Translations under genes and position numbers: made by a program
Origin: an uncultured Bacteroidales bacterium
Lineage (GTDB): Bacteria; Bacteroidota; Bacteroidia; Bacteroidales; Bacteroidaceae
Reading direction: 5' to 3'
NCBI GenBank assembly: GCA_902760965.1
Contig: CACWIN010000003.1
Location: forward strand, 21,588-85,587
Length of the DNA stretch: 64,000 bases
Shown here: positions 1 to 8,758 of the stretch, piece by piece
How the letters are laid out: every line of letters begins with the position of its first letter
Position numbering within the stretch: the stretch's first letter is position 1
The notes under the pieces: generated by a model
The model's input: only the letters and a program-made list of their open reading frames with translations
What the model was told of the DNA's origin: nothing
Database searches by the model: none

Positions 1-269
1 GATTACCTGTAATAGAGGCCATGTCATACGGTAAGCCCGTAATATCATCCGATAAGACATCGCTCAAGGAGATCTGTTCGGAACACGCCTTTATTCTGGA
101 AAACTTTGAACCGGAACACATAGCTCAAAAGATAAAACAGGCTATTGAAACTTATTCAAAAGATCCTGACCTGGTATCCCGAAACATAGAATACGCCCGC
201 TCGTTCTCCTACGAACGCCACATGAACGAATACATCCGCATTTACCGCGAAATCCTGGCAAAAAAATAG
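1..269 (+). CDS. Glycosyltransferase family 4/1, C-terminal fragment
   Basis: The reading frame is open from base 3 and runs off the left edge, so only about the last 88 residues are present. The fragment begins with LPVIEAMSYGKPVISSD, which matches the C-terminal nucleotide-sugar binding region of GT-B glycosyltransferases (the usual P-x-x-E-A-M-A-x-G-x-P-V-I motif). The remainder is a charged helix ending in a Tyr/Arg-rich tail, as is usual for these enzymes. The acceptor and donor cannot be inferred. The ATG at 21 is internal to the motif and is not the real start. Fold call is firm, substrate unknown. Confidence 0.8.
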   Translation, partial: LPVIEAMSYGKPVISSDKTSLKEICSEHAFILENFEPEHIAQKIKQAIETYSKDPDLVSRNIEYARSFSYERHMNEYIRIYREILAKK

Positions 270-292
270 AGGCGCAACCTTGCGTCTCTATT
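261..292 (-). terminator. Rho-independent terminator after tRNA-Gln
   Basis: A 13-bp stem with one G-U pair (265-277 with 280-292) is followed on the minus strand by a run of T (the A run at 261-266). It sits just past the 3' end of the minus-strand tRNA-Gln. It also lies at the stop codon of the convergent glycosyltransferase gene. Confidence 0.7.
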
Positions 293-299
293 CTCTAGG

Positions 300-370
300 C
301 TGGGCTACCCGGACTCGAACCAGGAAAGGCAGGACCAGAATCTGCAGTGTTACCATTACACCATAGCCCA
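300..370 (-). tRNA. tRNA-Gln (anticodon CTG)
   Basis: Read on the minus strand this folds as a full cloverleaf: a 7-bp acceptor stem TGGGCTA/TAGCCCA, D stem GTGT/ACAC, anticodon loop TTCTGGT with anticodon CTG, and T loop GTTCGAGTC. The discriminator is G and no CCA is encoded. The pair closing the anticodon loop looks like A-C. A good promoter lies upstream and a terminator downstream. Confidence 0.9.
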
Positions 371-390
371 GTATTTGCTCAAAAGCGGTG

Positions 391-420
391 CAAAGATACG
401 GCTTTTTTCCGGTTTCCAAA
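391..420 (-). promoter_or_regulatory. Promoter for tRNA-Gln
   Basis: On the minus strand there is a -7 box TATCTTTG (391-398) and a -33 TTTG (417-420) separated by 18 bases, matching the Bacteroidetes primary sigma consensus TTTG / TAnnTTTG. It lies about 20 bases upstream of the tRNA. Confidence 0.65.
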
Positions 421-500
421 TTATTTGGCATCTTTTTTGCCCTATTACTATCGAAAAAAAGAAATGCCCACACAAAATGCCGGGCGTTCAACTTTTTGAC

Positions 501-508
501 TACTTTTG
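501..508 (+). promoter_or_regulatory. -7 promoter element for rsfS-ftsH-cdsA
   Basis: TACTTTTG matches the Bacteroidetes -7 consensus TAnnTTTG and lies 38 bases before the rsfS start codon. No clear -33 TTTG is seen at the usual spacing. Confidence 0.5.
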
Positions 509-546
509 TAAAATCAGTAACAATAAAACAAACCGGAACCACCTGA

Positions 547-915
547 ATGGCTAAAAAAACAAAGAGGGAAAGTATTATAGACAGCATAATTGAAGGAATT
601 CAAGAACGCAAGGGAGAATGTATTACAGTAGCCAACCTGACCGGCATAGAAGATACCGTATGCCGTTATTTCGTTATCTGTCAGGGAGGCACACCAAACC
701 AGACTTTGGCAATAGAGGATTCAATACGTGAGACCGTCCGCATAAAGGAAGGCCGAAAGCCGGACTTTGTAGAAGGTAGCCGTTACGCCCACTGGATTGC
801 CATGGACTACGGCGATGTCATGGTACACATTTTCATTCCCGAACTGCGCAAGTTCTATGATCTGGAACATCTTTGGGCCGATGCCATTCTTGAAGAGATT
901 CCCGATGTTGACTGA
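547..915 (+). CDS. rsfS: Ribosomal silencing factor RsfS (Iojap family)
   Basis: A 122-residue protein of the RsfS/Iojap/DUF143 family, which binds ribosomal protein uL14 on the large subunit and blocks subunit joining when nutrients are short. Family features seen are the motif DTVCRYFVICQGGTPNQ (about residues 36-52), the SRYAHWIAMDYGDVMVHIF block (about 78-96) and the Y-D-L-E-H-L-W end typical of the family. The length is normal. It starts a tight same-strand cluster with ftsH (37-base gap) and cdsA, an arrangement common in Bacteroidales. The ATG at 547 follows a TACTTTTG promoter element. Confidence 0.93.
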   Translation: MAKKTKRESIIDSIIEGIQERKGECITVANLTGIEDTVCRYFVICQGGTPNQTLAIEDSIRETVRIKEGRKPDFVEGSRYAHWIAMDYGDVMVHIFIPELRKFYDLEHLWADAILEEIPDVD

Positions 916-952
916 CACCTTGACATAAACAACACTGAAATTAACCAGACCT

Positions 953-2911
953 ATGGCAGATAAAAAAGACAACAAGCCAAAGAACGGATTCAGAATCCAA
1001 TCTTTAATCTATATTATACTTTTTATAGGATTCGGTTACATCCTGCTCAAGGATGACGGTACCGACCTGAGTGGAGAGGCCACATATACCGAGTTCAAGG
1101 AGTATATGGAAAAGGGTTATGTGGACAACCTGGTGATATTCTCCAACATGGGTTCCCTTGACATGTATATCAAATCCGATTCGGCAAAATACGTTTTCGG
1201 AGACCGTGCTTTGGCACAGCCGCTTGTCAAGCCAATGCTTACGGTAGGAGTAGGTTCATTGGACAACCTTCAGGAGTTCATTGACCAGATGGAGGAATCC
1301 GGCCGTTTTAACGGCAACGTTGAATATCGCAAACGTTCACACACATTCTCAGACATATTCATAAGCGTATTCCCCTTTATACTTATCATTGCGTTCTGGA
1401 TTTTCCTGAGCCGCAGGATGAGCGGCGGAGCCGGAGGCGGTGGCGGAGTGTTCAGCGTGGGTAAATCAAAAGCCAAGGTTTATGAGAAAGGACAGGCTGA
1501 CCGCGTGACCTTTAAGGATGTGGCCGGACAGGCCGAGGCCAAGACCGAGGTAGAGGAGATTGTGGAGTTCCTTAAGAACCCCAAGAAATATACAGACCTG
1601 GGTGGCAAGATACCTAAGGGAGCCCTGCTGGTAGGACCTCCGGGAACCGGAAAGACCCTTCTTGCCAAAGCTGTTGCAGGCGAAGCCGATGTACCTTTCT
1701 TTTCACTGTCAGGCTCTGATTTTGTAGAGATGTTTGTGGGTGTAGGTGCATCACGCGTACGTGACCTGTTCCGCCAGGCCAAGGAAAAGGCACCCTGCAT
1801 AATCTTTATCGATGAGATTGACGCCGTGGGCCGTGCCCGTGGCAAGAATCCGGCTATGGGCGGCAATGACGAGCGTGAAAACACGCTCAACCAGCTGCTT
1901 ACCGAAATGGACGGGTTCGGCACCAACAGCGGTGTCATAATTCTGGCCGCAACCAACCGCGTGGATATACTTGACAAGGCATTGTTGCGTGCCGGTCGTT
2001 TTGACCGCCAGATTCACCTGGATCTGCCAGACCTTAACGAACGCAAGGCTGTGTTCGGGGTACATCTGCGCAACATAAAACTTAGCAAGGATGTTGATGT
2101 GGATCTGCTGGCACGCCAGACTCCCGGATTCTCAGGTGCCGATATAGCAAACGTCTGCAACGAGGCCGCCCTGATTGCCGCACGCCACAACAAGAAAAAG
2201 GTTGAAAAGGATGATTTCCTGGCAGCCGTTGACCGCATAGTAGGCGGCCTTGAGAAAAAGACCAAGGTTCTTACCGCCGAGGAGAAACGAACCATAGCCC
2301 TTCATGAGGCAGGTCACGCTACCCTGTCGTGGTTCCTGGAGTATGCCAACCCGCTCATCAAGGTTACCATTGTTCCCCGCGGCCGTGCACTTGGTGCCGC
2401 ATGGTACCTGCCCGAAGAGCGCCAGATAACCACCAAGGAGCAGATGCTTGACGAGATGTGCGCCACACTGGGCGGACGAGCAGCCGAAGAGCTCTTTACC
2501 GGCCATATATCAACAGGCGCCATGAATGACCTGGAACGCGTAACCAAACAGGCATACGGAATGATTGCATACGCCGGCATGAGCGACAAACTGGCCAACC
2601 TGTGCTACTACAGCAGCACTGATGAGTATGCTTTCCAAAAGCCCTACTCTGACAAGACTGCCGAACTTATTGACGGCGAGGTAAAGGCACTCATTGCCCA
2701 ACAATATGAGCGTGGCAAAAAGTTGCTGCTTGAACATCAGGAAGGACATCATAAACTGGCACAGCTCCTTATTGAGCGTGAGGTTATTATGGCCGAGGAT
2801 GTGGAACAGATATTCGGCAAGCGTCCGTGGGCGTCACGCAGTGAGGAAATCCTGAATGACAAGCCGGAGCCTGCACCCGTAGTGGAGAATCACGATAAAG
2901 TTGAACCCTAA
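953..2911 (+). CDS. ftsH: ATP-dependent zinc metalloprotease FtsH
   Basis: A 652-residue inner-membrane AAA protease that extracts and degrades membrane and short-lived soluble proteins. An N-terminal membrane segment (about 14-32) and a second (about 134-151) bracket a periplasmic domain. A Gly-rich linker leads to the AAA module with Walker A GPPGTGKT at about residue 228, Walker [12 protein letters not shown], and the second region of homology with AGRFDRQ. The peptidase zinc motif HEAGH is at about 450, and the third ligand lies in the [10 protein letters not shown] region. All catalytic residues are present and the length is usual. It sits between rsfS and cdsA, 11 bases before cdsA. Confidence 0.97.
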   Translation: MADKKDNKPKNGFRIQSLIYIILFIGFGYILLKDDGTDLSGEATYTEFKEYMEKGYVDNLVIFSNMGSLDMYIKSDSAKYVFGDRALAQPLVKPMLTVGVGSLDNLQEFIDQMEESGRFNGNVEYRKRSHTFSDIFISVFPFILIIAFWIFLSRRMSGGAGGGGGVFSVGKSKAKVYEKGQADRVTFKDVAGQAEAKTEVEEIVEFLKNPKKYTDLGGKIPKGALLVGPPGTGKTLLAKAVAGEADVPFFSLSGSDFVEMFVGVGASRVRDLFRQAKEKAPCIIFIDEIDAVGRARGKNPAMGGNDERENTLNQLLTEMDGFGTNSGVIILAATNRVDILDKALLRAGRFDRQIHLDLPDLNERKAVFGVHLRNIKLSKDVDVDLLARQTPGFSGADIANVCNEAALIAARHNKKKVEKDDFLAAVDRIVGGLEKKTKVLTAEEKRTIALHEAGHATLSWFLEYANPLIKVTIVPRGRALGAAWYLPEERQITTKEQMLDEMCATLGGRAAEELFTGHISTGAMNDLERVTKQAYGMIAYAGMSDKLANLCYYSSTDEYAFQKPYSDKTAELIDGEVKALIAQQYERGKKLLLEHQEGHHKLAQLLIEREVIMAEDVEQIFGKRPWASRSEEILNDKPEPAPVVENHDKVEP

Positions 2912-2922
2912 AAGATACAAAG

Positions 2923-3768
2923 ATGGAGTTTCTCAAAAGGACTGTTACCGCAATTGTATTTGCATCAGTAATGCTGTTCTGCATTCTTAAAGGTGCAGCG
3001 TGGTTTATTGGACTTTTTGCCCTTATTACCATTCTTTCCACCATTGAGTATACCGGACTGGCCAACAAGCATAAGCAGGCCGATACCAGCCGTTTGTGGG
3101 CTACCGTTGCAGCCTTTACTTTCTATGCGGCAATAGTAGGAATCTCCATAGGACAGGGGTCGGTAATCCTGTTCCTACCCTTTATCTTTACACTGATCGT
3201 AATCATGATACGGGAACTCTATTTCCGCAAGCCCAGTCCCATTAATGATTGGGTGCACACTCTGTTCCCCGTCTTTTACATAGCCCTGCCTTTTGCGCTC
3301 ACATCAATGCTGGCCTTTGATGTTCAGGGCCCCGATTCCGGATTCAGTCCGGTCATTCCGCTTACACTGTTCGTATTCCTTTGGTGTAACGACGTAGGCG
3401 CCTACTGCACCGGATGCACCATAGGAAAGCACAAGTTGTTTGAAAGGATTTCGCCCAAAAAGACATGGGAAGGTTCAATTGGCGGAGCAGTACTCACTAT
3501 GATTGCCGCTTTTCTGCTTCACACGTTCCTTCCTGACTGGTACAGTTTCATGCCGGTATGGGTTTGGATAGGAATGGCACTTGTAGTTGTAGTGTTCGGC
3601 ACCTGGGGTGACCTTATTGAATCGCTAATGAAACGTGAGATGGGCATCAAGGATTCCGGCAAGATACTGCCCGGACACGGAGGAATGCTGGACCGTTTTG
3701 ACAGTGCATTGCTTGCCATTCCTGCCACGGTAATCTACTTTACTTTCTGTATGGATTTGCTGTCCTGA
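2923..3768 (+). CDS. cdsA: Phosphatidate cytidylyltransferase CdsA
   Basis: A 281-residue polytopic membrane enzyme that converts phosphatidic acid and CTP to CDP-diacylglycerol, the precursor for phosphatidylserine made by the PssA encoded at 32.1 kb. The C-terminal signature SLMKREMGIKDSGKILPGHG followed by GMLDRFDS is the CDP-diglyceride synthase pattern. An upstream block SPKKTWEGSIGG is also diagnostic. About eight hydrophobic segments are visible. It is the last gene of the rsfS-ftsH cluster and ends 22 bases from the convergent lpxB gene. Confidence 0.95.
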   Translation: MEFLKRTVTAIVFASVMLFCILKGAAWFIGLFALITILSTIEYTGLANKHKQADTSRLWATVAAFTFYAAIVGISIGQGSVILFLPFIFTLIVIMIRELYFRKPSPINDWVHTLFPVFYIALPFALTSMLAFDVQGPDSGFSPVIPLTLFVFLWCNDVGAYCTGCTIGKHKLFERISPKKTWEGSIGGAVLTMIAAFLLHTFLPDWYSFMPVWVWIGMALVVVVFGTWGDLIESLMKREMGIKDSGKILPGHGGMLDRFDSALLAIPATVIYFTFCMDLLS

Positions 3769-3790
3769 GAATCCACACCACGGATTCCGG

Positions 3791-4915
3791 TCAGTATGTT
3801 TCGGTCTCCAAAAGACTTATCATCTTTCCTGCTGCGCGATAAGGAGCTCCGGCGGGACCAAGTATGTGTTTCATCTGTTCGTAGCCGTCCAGCTGCATCC
3901 TGCGTTCAAGGGTATCGGACAGCAAAGGGATAAGATGAGTGCGGATATTCTGGGCATTCATGTCATCGGCAACAAGCTCAGGCACCACCTCCGAGAATGA
4001 AACCAGATTAACAAGAGATATAAACCTTACGCGAATAAGTACCTTACGCATGAATCTGGTAAACCAACGGCCGGGAAGGCGGTAGCATACAACCTGCGGC
4101 ACGCTGAACAAGGCTGTTTCGAGAGTTGCAGTTCCTGATGTAACCAATGCCGCATAGGCGCATTCCAGCACGCCGTATGTGTTTCCGTATACTTTCTCAA
4201 CCTCGTTGCCGGCCAGGATGGAGTCATAAAACTCGGGTTCAATACCTGGGGCGCACGCCAGCACGGGTCGGATACAGTCAATACCCTCAAGTGCCTCGAG
4301 CATAATGGGCAGGTTACGGCTTATTTCAGCACGGCGGCTTCCGGCAAGCAATGCAACCACGCGTCGGCCGTCATCCTCAATTACAGGCTGACGCTTTTTA
4401 TCGGCCATATAATCCGATACTTCATCGACGGTAGGATTGCCTACATAGTGTATCTTGTAATTGTGGCGTTTAAAATAATCCACCTCAAAAGGCAGTATGG
4501 AGAACATTTCGTCAACATACTTGCGGATTTTGCGGATTCTCCAGCTCTTCCAGGCCCACACCTTGGGGGATATGTAGTAATAAACGGGAATACCAAGTTT
4601 ATGCACCTTTTGGGCGAGTGACAGATTGAATCCGGGATAGTCCACCAGGATAACCACATCGGGTTTCCATGAGCTTATGTCATCAATGCACTGCCTGGCA
4701 CCGCCAAGTATGGTTCCAAGGTGCAGGAACACGGGTATGAACCCCATATATGCCAAATCACGGTAATGACGTACAAGTGTTCCTCCGGCGGCCTGCATAA
4801 GGTCACCGCCAAAGCAACGGAATTTAGCCGAATCATCCTTTTGGATTATCGCCTTCATCAGATTGGAGGCGTGGATATCGCCCGATGCCTCCCCTGCCAC
4901 AACGTAGTACTTCAT
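3791..4915 (-). CDS. lpxB: Lipid-A-disaccharide synthase LpxB
   Basis: A 374-residue glycosyltransferase (GT19) that joins UDP-diacylglucosamine to lipid X, forming the lipid A disaccharide at the inner membrane. Diagnostic stretches are AGEASGDIHASNL near the N-terminus, DYPGFNLSLAQ at about 112, YYISPKVWAWK at about 138, and the C-terminal ALVTSGTATLETALFSVPQVV block with the donor-binding Ser/Thr/Glu. The length is usual. It has its own divergent promoter region shared with parA. The neighbouring surE often seen in Bacteroidales is not here. Confidence 0.95.
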   Translation of the reverse strand: MKYYVVAGEASGDIHASNLMKAIIQKDDSAKFRCFGGDLMQAAGGTLVRHYRDLAYMGFIPVFLHLGTILGGARQCIDDISSWKPDVVILVDYPGFNLSLAQKVHKLGIPVYYYISPKVWAWKSWRIRKIRKYVDEMFSILPFEVDYFKRHNYKIHYVGNPTVDEVSDYMADKKRQPVIEDDGRRVVALLAGSRRAEISRNLPIMLEALEGIDCIRPVLACAPGIEPEFYDSILAGNEVEKVYGNTYGVLECAYAALVTSGTATLETALFSVPQVVCYRLPGRWFTRFMRKVLIRVRFISLVNLVSFSEVVPELVADDMNAQNIRTHLIPLLSDTLERRMQLDGYEQMKHILGPAGAPYRAAGKMISLLETETY

Positions 4916-4934
4916 TCTAACGTTTTAGAGTTGT

Positions 4935-4942
4935 CAAAAGTA
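4935..4942 (-). promoter_or_regulatory. -7 promoter element for lpxB
   Basis: On the minus strand the sequence reads TACTTTTG, the Bacteroidetes -7 consensus, 20 bases upstream of the lpxB start codon. Confidence 0.5.
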
Positions 4943-4975
4943 ATATAATTTTCCCATTATACCGATTTTTTGCAC

Positions 4976-4983
4976 TAACTTTA
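4976..4983 (+). promoter_or_regulatory. Possible -7 promoter element for parA operon
   Basis: TAACTTTA is one base off TAnnTTTG and lies 20 bases before the parA start. It is back to back with the lpxB element in the divergent gap. Confidence 0.35.
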
Positions 4984-5003
4984 CGGGCTAAAATTGAATC
5001 TCT

Positions 5004-5774
5004 ATGGGAAAGACTATCGCTCTTGCCAATCAGAAAGGAGGTGTGGGTAAAACTACCACTACCATAAACCTTGCCGCATCGCTGGCAACGCTCGAAAAGA
5101 AAGTTCTTGTAGTTGACGCCGATCCCCAGGCAAATGCCTCCTCGGGACTGGGTATAGACATACAATCACTTGACTGCACCGTATATGAGTGCCTGATAAA
5201 CGGCATAGACCCAAAGGACGCCATAGTTAAGTCATGTATTGACGGATTGTATGTAATGCCATCGCATATTGACCTGGTTGGCGCCGAACTGGAACTGATG
5301 AATACCGAGAGCCGCGAAACAGTCATGAAAAAGATGCTGGCCCGAATTAAAGATGAGTTTGATTACATCCTGATTGACTGTTCACCGTCACTGGGACTGA
5401 TTACTGTAAACTCACTCACTGCAGCCGATTCGGTCATCATCCCCGTACAGTGCGAATACTTTGCCCTGGAAGGCATAAGCAAGCTGCTCAACACCATACG
5501 CATAATCAAGACCAAGCTTAACCCGTCACTTGACATTGAAGGTTTCCTGCTCACCATGTATGATTCACGTCTGCGCCTTAGCAACCAGATATATGACGAG
5601 ATAAAGAAACACTTCCAGGAGCTTGTGTTTGAGACCATCATTTCACGTAACGTCAAGTTGAGCGAAGCCCCCAGTTACGGTATGCCCGCAATTCTTTACG
5701 ATGCCGATTCCAGAGGCTCCAAGAACTATCTGGCCCTTGCCCAGGAGATACTCAAAAAGAACCAGAACAAATGA
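5004..5774 (+). CDS. parA: Chromosome-partitioning ATPase ParA (Soj)
   Basis: A 256-residue deviant-Walker ATPase that binds DNA non-specifically when ATP-bound and moves ParB-parS complexes. The N-terminus ALANQKGGVGKTTTTINLA holds the deviant Walker A with its signature lysine, and DYILIDCSPSLG holds Walker B. IISRNVKLSEAPSYGMP near the C-terminus is typical of chromosomal ParA/Soj. It overlaps parB by 4 bases (ATGA), so the two are translationally coupled. No parS site was recognised in this window by eye. Confidence 0.96.
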   Translation: MGKTIALANQKGGVGKTTTTINLAASLATLEKKVLVVDADPQANASSGLGIDIQSLDCTVYECLINGIDPKDAIVKSCIDGLYVMPSHIDLVGAELELMNTESRETVMKKMLARIKDEFDYILIDCSPSLGLITVNSLTAADSVIIPVQCEYFALEGISKLLNTIRIIKTKLNPSLDIEGFLLTMYDSRLRLSNQIYDEIKKHFQELVFETIISRNVKLSEAPSYGMPAILYDADSRGSKNYLALAQEILKKNQNK

Positions 5775-6637
5775 CAACAATCAAGAAATCGGCATTGGGC
5801 AGAGGCCTTGATGCCCTGATATCACCAGACCTGATCAATCCCCAGGGGTCATCGTCAATAAACGAGATACCCTTGGAACAGATACATGCCAACCCTGACC
5901 AGCCTCGCCGCGACTTTGACAAGGAGGGTCTTGAGGAACTTGCCAAATCACTCCATGAGATAGGCATTATCCAGCCAATCACCCTCCGAAAGGTAAAAGA
6001 GGGAGACTATCAGATAATTGCCGGTGAACGCCGTTTTCGTGCCGCCGGGTTAGCCGGACTTAAGACAATTCCGGCCTATATCCGTACTGCCGATGACGAG
6101 AATGTAATGGCAATGGCGCTTATAGAGAACGTTCAGCGTGAAGACCTTAACTCCATGGAGGTAGCACTTGCATGCCAGAATCTGCTGGAGGTCTATAAAA
6201 TGACTCAGGAGCAGCTCAGTACACGGATTGGAAAGAATCGCGCCACAATTGCAAACTACATACGTCTGTTAAGACTGCCTGCCGAAATCCAGGTAGCCCT
6301 AAAGAACAGGCAGATAGATATGGGACACGCCCGCGCCCTTCTGGCAATTGACAACCCGGTAAAACAGCTCCGACTGTTCCACGAGCTCACCAAGTACGGT
6401 TACTCCGTCCGTATGGTTGAGCAGAAAGCCCGTCAAATGAACGAGGGCCGTGCCAAAGCTCCAAAGACCGATGCCGATAACGCATTGGCCCCGATAGGCC
6501 GTCAAATATCCCGATGCCTTGGCGCCCCGGTCAAACTTAAGACAAGTGCCAACGGAAAAGGAAGCATTAGCATAACGTTCAAGAACCAGGAAGACCTTAC
6601 GCGTCTGATGCAAATCTTTGACCAACTAAAAAAATGA
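5771..6637 (+). CDS. parB: Chromosome-partitioning protein ParB (Spo0J)
   Basis: A 288-residue CTP-dependent DNA clamp that loads at parS. It starts with ALGRGLDALI, the conserved N-terminal ParA-stimulating box. The CTP-binding core has GERRFRAAGLAGL at about 78-90 and ENVQREDLN at about 114. The helix-turn-helix region follows (TRIGKNRATIANYIRLLRLP, about 154-173), and a C-terminal dimer domain ends the protein. The length is typical. Start and stop overlap parA and the next gene by 4 bases each, making a coupled three-gene run. Confidence 0.95.
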   Translation: MTTIKKSALGRGLDALISPDLINPQGSSSINEIPLEQIHANPDQPRRDFDKEGLEELAKSLHEIGIIQPITLRKVKEGDYQIIAGERRFRAAGLAGLKTIPAYIRTADDENVMAMALIENVQREDLNSMEVALACQNLLEVYKMTQEQLSTRIGKNRATIANYIRLLRLPAEIQVALKNRQIDMGHARALLAIDNPVKQLRLFHELTKYGYSVRMVEQKARQMNEGRAKAPKTDADNALAPIGRQISRCLGAPVKLKTSANGKGSISITFKNQEDLTRLMQIFDQLKK

Positions 6638-7431
6638 CCGCACACTCTGCAATAAAAACAGTTCTGTTGCTGCTTGTGGCAACTCTCCTTTCGGCTCCTG
6701 TCCGTTCACAGGATACCGTCAGTATAAGGAGTGCCTTGGTTGACAGTCTGTACCGGTCACTGAACGATACCGCCGCATGGAACAACCAGCTGGAGTTTGT
6801 AAGGAATATCACATTTGACCAGGTAAATGATTCCGATCTTGTAAGAGTTCAGGAAGAAATGATTGTCCTGGAACAGCCCAGACTTAAATGGCGTGACAAG
6901 GAAAGAATGGAACTAGACCGTCTGGAACGTGAAATCACAGCCTGGGAGCCTGATCCACGAAAAGCCGTCTGGCTGTCACTGCTTATCCCCGGCGGAGGAC
7001 AGATATACAATCACAAATACTGGAAACTGCCTATAGTTTACGGCGGATTTGTAGGATGCATTTATGCCCTTACATGGAATCAGTCCACCTATACGGATTA
7101 CCAGAACGCTTATGTTGACATAATGGACGATGATCCCAACACCAAGAGTTACGAGGATTTCCTTCCGCCTCACTATGAGATTGACACAAGCATGATGGAC
7201 TGGCTCAAGGAGGTTTTCCGCCAGAGAAAGGACAAATACCGCCGATACCGCGACCTGAGTATCTTTGCCTTTATGGGAATGTACCTGGTAGCGACTATCG
7301 ATGCTTATGTTGATGCCGAGCTGTCACATTTTGACATATCCCCCAACCTTAGCATGACAGTTGAGCCCAACTTAATGATTGACCACAGGGGTGCTCCCAC
7401 TGCGGGTTTCTCTTTAGCGTTTAATTTCTGA
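6634..7431 (+). CDS. DUF5683 domain membrane protein
   Basis: A 265-residue exported or membrane protein of unknown function. It has an N-terminal signal-like segment ending near PVRSQ. The middle, about 105-150, carries the DUF5683 hallmark WLSLLIPGGGQIYNHKYWKLP followed by a hydrophobic YGGFVGCIYALTWN stretch. A second hydrophobic segment, FAFMGMYLVATIDAYVDA, lies near 210-230. The C-terminus resembles a beta-strand ending in Phe. The position between parB and a lytic transglycosylase is the usual one in Bacteroidales, suggesting an envelope role tied to cell-wall growth (inference). It overlaps parB by 4 bases. Confidence 0.8.
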   Translation: MTAHSAIKTVLLLLVATLLSAPVRSQDTVSIRSALVDSLYRSLNDTAAWNNQLEFVRNITFDQVNDSDLVRVQEEMIVLEQPRLKWRDKERMELDRLEREITAWEPDPRKAVWLSLLIPGGGQIYNHKYWKLPIVYGGFVGCIYALTWNQSTYTDYQNAYVDIMDDDPNTKSYEDFLPPHYEIDTSMMDWLKEVFRQRKDKYRRYRDLSIFAFMGMYLVATIDAYVDAELSHFDISPNLSMTVEPNLMIDHRGAPTAGFSLAFNF

Positions 7432-8738
7432 TGGACGGAAAGAGAAGGACTTTGGCGTTGGCTTTGGCGTTGGCTTTGGCGTTGGCTGGCAGTAAGGCAT
7501 CGGCACAAGAGCCTGACGAGATGCCGTTTGCCCTACAGGACAGCATATTTGTAATGGACAGTACGGCCGTTTGCACCGACTCCCTTACCGTGGAGTTCCC
7601 GGAGAGCATGGACTTTGATGTTGACAGCCTTATGGGAATGTGGTTTGCCAAACATTACATCAGTTATGATGAAGAGTGTCTGGAAAGTTCCGTCAATCCC
7701 AAATTCAGCGATACTGTCTATGCGGAACGTCTCAGTTCCCTGCCCACAATAGTGGAGATGCCTTACAACTACATTACACGTAACTCCATTGATGCATATA
7801 TGGGCCGCAACCGCAAGGTAATTGCATTTGCTCTTGCCATGCTCCCCATTTACGAGGACCTGTTTGTTGAGGCGCTTATCAAATACAACGTTCCGTTGGA
7901 ACTCAAATATCTGCCTATAGTTGAATCGGCCCTTAAGCCCAAGGCTTACTCACGTGCCGGTGCAGCTGGTATGTGGCAGTTCATATACAGTACCGGCCGT
8001 AAATACGGACTCTATGTGAACAGTCTGGTCGATGACCGGTATGATATTGCCAAGGCGTCCGATGCCGCCGCACGTCATTTACGTGACCTTTACGATATGT
8101 TCGGCGACTGGTCGCTTGCAATATCGGCCTACAACTGCGGTCCCGGCAACGTTACCAAGGCCATAACCCGGTCGGGCGGCAAGCACAGTTTCTGGGATCT
8201 GTATCCTTATCTGCCACGCGAGACACGCGGTTATCTGCCGGCGTTCATCGCGGTAAACTACGCAATGAGTTTCTATAAGGAGCATGGAATATGTCCCATG
8301 ACATCGACCATTACGCCTCAGACCGATACCCTGCACATAAATCACAACCTTCACGTAGGACAGCTCATTCATTATAGCGGAATAAGCCAGGATGAGTTCA
8401 ATGCCCTTAACCCGCAGTATCTTACCGAAGTTATTCCCGGAGCCTACCGCACATGTGTGGTTACGCTTCCGCAACAGTATATTACACCGTTGGTTCAGGC
8501 AGGAGATTCCCTTTACGAATACGAAAAGGAAAAGTACTTTCCAAAAGCCAAACTGGCCTACATTGATGACGATATGAAAAACCGCATCACCTATGTGACC
8601 CACAAGATCAAATCGGGTGAAACGCTTGGAAGTATTGCCATCAAGTACCATACCACGGTCAAGAACATAAAGAACTGGAATAACCTTAAGAGTGACAATA
8701 TCAGGGCCGGAAAAACCCTGAGGATATATAACAGGTAA
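7431..8738 (+). CDS. MltD-like lytic transglycosylase with LysM
   Basis: A 435-residue exported murein hydrolase. After an unusual signal peptide made of Leu-Ala pairs there is an acidic linker. The GH23 transglycosylase domain (about 145-280) holds the catalytic Glu in LPIVESALKPKAYS, then AGAAGMWQFIYSTG and the AISAYNCGPGNV motif. A degenerate LysM (about 300-345) is followed by a clear C-terminal LysM (KIKSGETLGSIAIKYHTTV, about 388-434). It cleaves the glycan strand with 1,6-anhydro formation, by family. Its start codon shares the last base of the preceding stop codon. Rel follows after 20 bases. Confidence 0.92.
   Translation: MDGKRRTLALALALALALAGSKASAQEPDEMPFALQDSIFVMDSTAVCTDSLTVEFPESMDFDVDSLMGMWFAKHYISYDEECLESSVNPKFSDTVYAERLSSLPTIVEMPYNYITRNSIDAYMGRNRKVIAFALAMLPIYEDLFVEALIKYNVPLELKYLPIVESALKPKAYSRAGAAGMWQFIYSTGRKYGLYVNSLVDDRYDIAKASDAAARHLRDLYDMFGDWSLAISAYNCGPGNVTKAITRSGGKHSFWDLYPYLPRETRGYLPAFIAVNYAMSFYKEHGICPMTSTITPQTDTLHINHNLHVGQLIHYSGISQDEFNALNPQYLTEVIPGAYRTCVVTLPQQYITPLVQAGDSLYEYEKEKYFPKAKLAYIDDDMKNRITYVTHKIKSGETLGSIAIKYHTTVKNIKNWNNLKSDNIRAGKTLRIYNR
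7451..7488 (+). repeat. 12-bp tandem repeat inside a signal peptide
   Basis: Three exact copies of TTTGGCGTTGGC plus a partial fourth encode the repeated Leu-Ala core of the transglycosylase signal peptide. Twelve bases is a multiple of three, so copy-number change would alter hydrophobic length without frameshift. The reverse complement of the same unit occurs at 53608-53632. Confidence 0.9.
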
Positions 8739-8758
8739 CGTTTTAAAGTTCAGGCAAG

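Noticed and set aside
288-587. 99-residue minus-strand open frame over tRNA-Gln
   Set aside because: It translates through the tRNA gene and its promoter and has no protein motif.
1270-2752. Several long minus-strand open frames opposite ftsH
   Set aside because: They are antisense shadows of a well-conserved gene with GC-biased third positions.
5004-6637. Plasmid or phage partition locus
   Set aside because: parA-parB sit with DUF5683, a transglycosylase and rel, the chromosomal arrangement, and no replication initiator is present.
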